Origin: Kaistella jeonii
GTDB taxonomy: Bacteria; Bacteroidota; Bacteroidia; Flavobacteriales; Weeksellaceae
Direction of reading: 5' to 3'
NCBI RefSeq assembly: GCF_000812865.1
Contig: NZ_JSYL01000011.1
Location: forward strand, 1 to 64,000
Length of the DNA: 64,000 nt
Shown here: positions 61,322 to 64,000 of the stretch, in pieces
How the letters are laid out: every line of letters starts with the position of its first letter
Position numbering within the stretch: the first letter of the stretch is position 1
Notes under the pieces: generated by a model
The model's database searches: none
The model's input: the letters and a program-made list of their open reading frames with translations, nothing else
Told to the model about the DNA's origin: nothing
Program-made: the position numbers and the translations under genes

Positions 61322-61386
61322 TTCTTTAGATTTTAGTTGTTAGAGATTTTTGATCATTGATAATTAATAGTAAAAGCAAATTTCTC

Positions 61387-61530
61387 TTTTTAAACCGCAA
61401 AAAGTGGTAAAAGACAAATATAAAAAGGAGATATTTCAAAAGGATACAAAAAGTAAAACCTGTATTCTATGTGCGTTTTGCCAACTTTTAAATAACTATT
61501 AAAAACTTTTGTGACTTTGTGGTTTAAAAA
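61387..61530. repeat. Inverted-repeat element, MITE-like (~144 bp)
   Basis: Ends TTTTTAAACCGCAAAAAGTG and CTTTTGTGACTTTGTGGTTT-AAAAA pair imperfectly (about 19 of 25). The inside is AT-rich with no frame. It belongs to the AAACCACAAAGTCACAAAG type of short repeats found in flavobacteria. Confidence 0.5.
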
Positions 61531-61532
61531 TT

Positions 61533-62990
61533 TTATTCCGGGATCAACCACCAAAAAGGTTTCATTTTCGCTTTATAGATAAAACCAAAATGCAATGCGT
61601 ATTTCACCCAATGTCCAGCTAAACCGATGTCGCCAAACGTTTTATCAATATCTCGACCATGCGTTTTTGGATATTTCACATAATCAGGAACAATTGGAAA
61701 AGTTGTGATACTCACCGCAGAACCTTTGGTTAAGCCAAAACCTGCCGAAGCTACACAAGCTGCTCCCATATTTCCAAGCGATCCTTTGTGAATTTTTTCT
61801 TTGGTATTCAAAATTTCTGCGATGATATTATCTGCGACTAATTTCGCAGTAATTCCAGACGGCATTCCTGTTCTTGGCGGTGCGGGAAAAATTGGATTTC
61901 CGTTTTTGCTGATCCTTGGTTTGGAGATAGAATGTGGTGGTGCAAAAGCAATTCCAGGTGCAAAAATATTTGGATAACTCGGATTCTGGTAGGTTTCTGG
62001 CCAATCCTGAACTTTCCATTCTTCATACGGTTTCTGCGTGTAGTCGGCGTCAACAATCATAAATCCAGAAAATAATTTCGACGTAATATCTTCACCAGTT
62101 TTATTGTAAGCTTTGAAAGGATGCCCTGCAAAAGCTGGAATCAACATTCCAAAGTCGTATTCTTCGCTTTTATATTCACCATCTAAAGTTTCGTAATGAA
62201 CCACTCCATTTTCCACTTTATTCACGCCAGCTTTCAAAATCCATTTAATTCCACGATCTTCAAAAACCATTTCCACCATTTCAGATGATTTCATTCTCAT
62301 TCCTTGATAAGCGAGCAACATTCCATCCATACCGAAATCTCCAAGGTCGTACTCATTAGAAATCCACGTAATTTCAACTTTATCGCGCAAACCACTTCGG
62401 CGAAGTTCATTTTCAACATTCAGAATATATTCAAAAGCTGCACCTTGACAAGTTGCTTTTGCGTGACCAGTTCCAATGAGAACTTTCAATTTTTTATCAG
62501 ATTTTTTGAGTTTTTCTTCCAACTCTTTTAATCCTGCAGCTGCATGTTCAGCGTGATCATAAGTACAAACTGAAAACATATTATTCTCTCCGGGTTTCAA
62601 ACCCTCCGTTTGATCAAACGCCAATCTTGGTCCGGTCGCATTGATGAGGTAATCATAAGTCACTTTTTCCTGTTGTCCCTTTTTCTCTCCAACCACATAT
62701 TCTGCGAGGATAAAAGGTTTGCTTTCTTCGGCATCACCTTCTGGGAAAAAACTCACTCCTTTTGCCTGCATATAACCAATTCCTTTCTTTTTGTACAAAG
62801 GCTGGAGCGGAAAAATAATTTCCTTCGATTTCATTCTTCCAACTCCCACCCAAATATTAGAAGGAACCCATTGATAATTGCTGTTTGGGGAAACTACGAG
62901 AACTTCATGTTCTTTACCTAATTTCCGTCTTAATTGTGCGGCGGCGGTATGACCGGAAATCCCGGCACCAAGAATTACTATTTTTGCCAT
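61533..62990 (-). CDS. Sulfide:quinone oxidoreductase-like flavoprotein
   Basis: About 485 residues from ATG 62990 (MAKIVILGAGISGHTAAAQL); an in-frame ATG lies five codons upstream. FAD motif at the start, 'NATGPRLAFDQTEGL' (~residue 115), 'IPAFAGHPFKAYNKTG' (~275) and a long C-terminal region with 'GAACVASAGFGL' and a terminal hydrophobic/amphipathic anchor ('WVKYALHFGFIYKAKMKPFWWLIPE'). The layout fits SQR-like type III flavoproteins, but the two reactive cysteines need alignment to confirm. A TAACTTTG box lies just upstream. Confidence 0.82.
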   Translation of the reverse strand: MAKIVILGAGISGHTAAAQLRRKLGKEHEVLVVSPNSNYQWVPSNIWVGVGRMKSKEIIFPLQPLYKKKGIGYMQAKGVSFFPEGDAEESKPFILAEYVVGEKKGQQEKVTYDYLINATGPRLAFDQTEGLKPGENNMFSVCTYDHAEHAAAGLKELEEKLKKSDKKLKVLIGTGHAKATCQGAAFEYILNVENELRRSGLRDKVEITWISNEYDLGDFGMDGMLLAYQGMRMKSSEMVEMVFEDRGIKWILKAGVNKVENGVVHYETLDGEYKSEEYDFGMLIPAFAGHPFKAYNKTGEDITSKLFSGFMIVDADYTQKPYEEWKVQDWPETYQNPSYPNIFAPGIAFAPPHSISKPRISKNGNPIFPAPPRTGMPSGITAKLVADNIIAEILNTKEKIHKGSLGNMGAACVASAGFGLTKGSAVSITTFPIVPDYVKYPKTHGRDIDKTFGDIGLAGHWVKYALHFGFIYKAKMKPFWWLIPE

Positions 62991-63002
62991 GTTTATTTTT
63001 AT

Positions 63003-63010
63003 CAAAGTTA
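63003..63010 (-). promoter_or_regulatory. -7 promoter box of the SQR-like gene
   Basis: TAACTTTG on the reverse strand, 12 bp before the ATG at 62990; leader of only a few bases. Confidence 0.45.
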
Positions 63011-63119
63011 AAGACTAAATCTTTCAAAGTCTGTAACTTAGATTACATAGGGAAGGCAAAAAAAATATGGTTTTTTTAAAAGGATTCTGTTTTATTAGAA
63101 TCAACAAGGTTTTGTCTTT

Positions 63120-63252
63120 GTCACAAGTTAAGTCCCGCTTTCCACTTTATCTTTTTCTCTATTCCGTTTCGTTAAAGGATGCCCTTACAAAAAGAGGAAC
63201 GAGTTTCGACGATTCAGATAAAATAATTAGAAAGGGAGTTAATTGGGGCTAG
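63120..63252 (-). repeat. Dispersed intergenic repeat (diverged copy)
   Basis: Reverse strand starts 'CTAGCCCCAATTAACTCCC' and ends 'GATAAAGTGGAAAGCGGGAC', with 'GGGCATCCTTT' between: the two conserved ends of the family. The 63011-63469 gap has no gene; it also holds the terminator at 63352. Confidence 0.6.
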
Positions 63253-63351
63253 AATTTAAACTGGTTTTTTGTTCGAAAATTTTTAAAGTACATCTTATAC
63301 TAAAATTCGAGAAAATTATTATAAAAGCAATTAAAAAAAAGGACCAAAAAT

Positions 63352-63381
63352 AAAGGCTACCGTTAAAAAACGACAGCCTTT
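63352..63381 (-). terminator. Terminator after the histone-H1-like gene
   Basis: AAAGGCTACCGTT - AAAA - AACGACAGCCTTT: 12-bp arms with one mismatched pair region and T-rich tail on the reverse strand. It lies ~90 bp past the small gene's stop. Confidence 0.65.
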
Positions 63382-63469
63382 ATAATGAAAATATAAGGTT
63401 AGAATAATTAAAAAAACGCTCCTAACCTATAAAAAAGTTTCTTTATTTACTAAAGAATCAATCAAAAAA

Positions 63470-63646
63470 CTATTTTTTTGACTCTTCGATAGAAACTTTT
63501 CTAAATTCTTTTAATAATTTTTCAAGTTCCAAAGTTGCTTTTCTTGCTCTTGCACCTGCAGCTTTCACTCCTTTTTCTGCTAATGAAGTTGATTCAGTTG
63601 CAAATGTTTCAAATTCTGCGTTGATTTTTTCGATTAGGTCTTTCAT
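63470..63646 (-). CDS. Histone-H1-like small basic protein
   Basis: 58 residues: ATG at 63646, stop TAG at 63470-63472. The sequence begins 'MKDLIEKINAEFETFATEST', continues 'SLAEKGVKAAGARARKATLE' and ends 'LEKLLKEFRKVSIEESKK'. Lysine/alanine-rich, one long helix. It corresponds to the Bacteroidota 'histone H1' (Hc1-like) proteins, thought to bind DNA. It has no operon partner and its own terminator. Confidence 0.85.
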   Translation of the reverse strand: MKDLIEKINAEFETFATESTSLAEKGVKAAGARARKATLELEKLLKEFRKVSIEESKK

Positions 63647-63831
63647 AATAGTATGTTATAAATTTAGATTTCAAAAGTACAATTTTATAAGGATATACAA
63701 AGGTTTGGCGAAATAATTATTAAAATAAGTTAGATTTAAAAAATTATAGAAATTTTCAAATTCATTTTGGTTTAGAATTTTAAATTCTCTTTTTAGAAAA
63801 TCACAATCCTGCAAATCACCAATTTTATAAA

Positions 63832-63839
63832 TACATTTG
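63832..63839 (+). promoter_or_regulatory. -7 promoter box of the Gfo/Idh/MocA gene
   Basis: TACATTTG matches TAnnTTTG, 15 bp before the ATG at 63855. Confidence 0.45.
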
Positions 63840-63854
63840 TTGAAAATTTACAAT

Positions 63855-64000
63855 ATGCAATTGATAAAAGTCGGTCTTTGCGCCTTTGGAATGAGTGGAA
63901 AAGTTTTTCACGCGCCGTTTTTAACAGAACATCCGGGATTTTTCATGGCTGCGATCGTCGAACGATCAAAGCAAGAATCCAAAGCCAAATATCCCGACGC
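63855..64000 (+). CDS. Gfo/Idh/MocA-family oxidoreductase, N-terminus only
   Basis: About 48 residues run off the right edge: 'MQLIKVGLCAFGMSGKVFHAPFLTEHPGF' is the Rossmann NAD(P)-binding start with the G-x-x-G-x-x-F-H-A-P pattern of the YdgJ/YvaA-like subgroup. Members oxidise or reduce sugars and related compounds; the substrate cannot be told. Only the first two strands of the domain are visible. Confidence 0.8.
   Translation, partial: MQLIKVGLCAFGMSGKVFHAPFLTEHPGFFMAAIVERSKQESKAKYPD

Overview
The window is low-G+C chromosomal DNA from a member of the Bacteroidota, most probably a Flavobacteriales/Weeksellaceae bacterium of the Chryseobacterium/Kaistella/Epilithonimonas type. The evidence is: type IX secretion C-terminal sorting domains on two secreted proteins; many TAnnTTTG -7 promoter boxes; the DUF4290-murA gene pair; a 58-residue histone-H1-like lysine-rich protein; and a family of ~120 bp intergenic repeats of a kind I associate with Chryseobacterium-like genomes. 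The genus is an inference; no 16S or other marker is present.

Layout. 0-9 kb: an MpaB-like haem oxygenase, a secreted T9SS alpha-amylase-family enzyme, a DUF4230 / MmcB-like nuclease-fold / LuxE-like group, a periplasmic UraH-like protein, lpxH and queD. 9-17 kb: the glyoxylate shunt (aceA, aceB) with a divergent RamB/ScfR-type regulator and two palindromic operator candidates between them, then comF, upp, der. 17-20 kb: a LemA/DUF2207 pair. 20-22.5 kb: four solitary, co-oriented small genes separated by long imperfect palindromes. 22.6-28.3 kb: a five-gene molybdopterin oxidoreductase operon (FdhF/YdeP-type oxidoreductase, DUF7009-like, fdhD, a THEP1-MobA fusion and a membrane protein). 28.3-30.8 kb: two more solitary genes with palindromes of the same type. 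31-44 kb: murA-DUF4290, redox proteins, a peroxiredoxin-thioredoxin operon, an FAD dehydrogenase, a 21-bp minisatellite, uvrA and a decayed piece of fhs. 43-52 kb: ndh-2, fhs, tRNA-Ala, methyltransferase, hisS, ADP-ribosylglycohydrolase, ssb. 52-61 kb: accessory genes, one more palindrome-tagged gene, a GH19 enzyme, a DEAD-box helicase, PAAR protein and a run of frameshifted or truncated genes. 61-64 kb: an SQR-like flavoprotein, two very small genes and the start of a Gfo/Idh/MocA oxidoreductase.

The most interesting signal is the set of about six attC-like elements at 20.39-20.53, 21.00-21.10, 21.79-21.92, 28.35-28.48, 30.00-30.13 and 53.55-53.69 kb. Each lies immediately 3' of one small accessory gene and points the same way as that gene. 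Most have long imperfect inverted arms bordered by TAAC...GTTA, and two end in GTTATGC, one base off the integron R' consensus. No integrase is visible in the window. This looks like a gene-cassette system without its recombinase nearby. Other items worth a look are a 10-unit, exactly 21-bp minisatellite that reads as a heptad-repeat peptide, REP-like repeats translated in frame inside the LuxE-like gene, and promoters that predict leaderless mRNAs.
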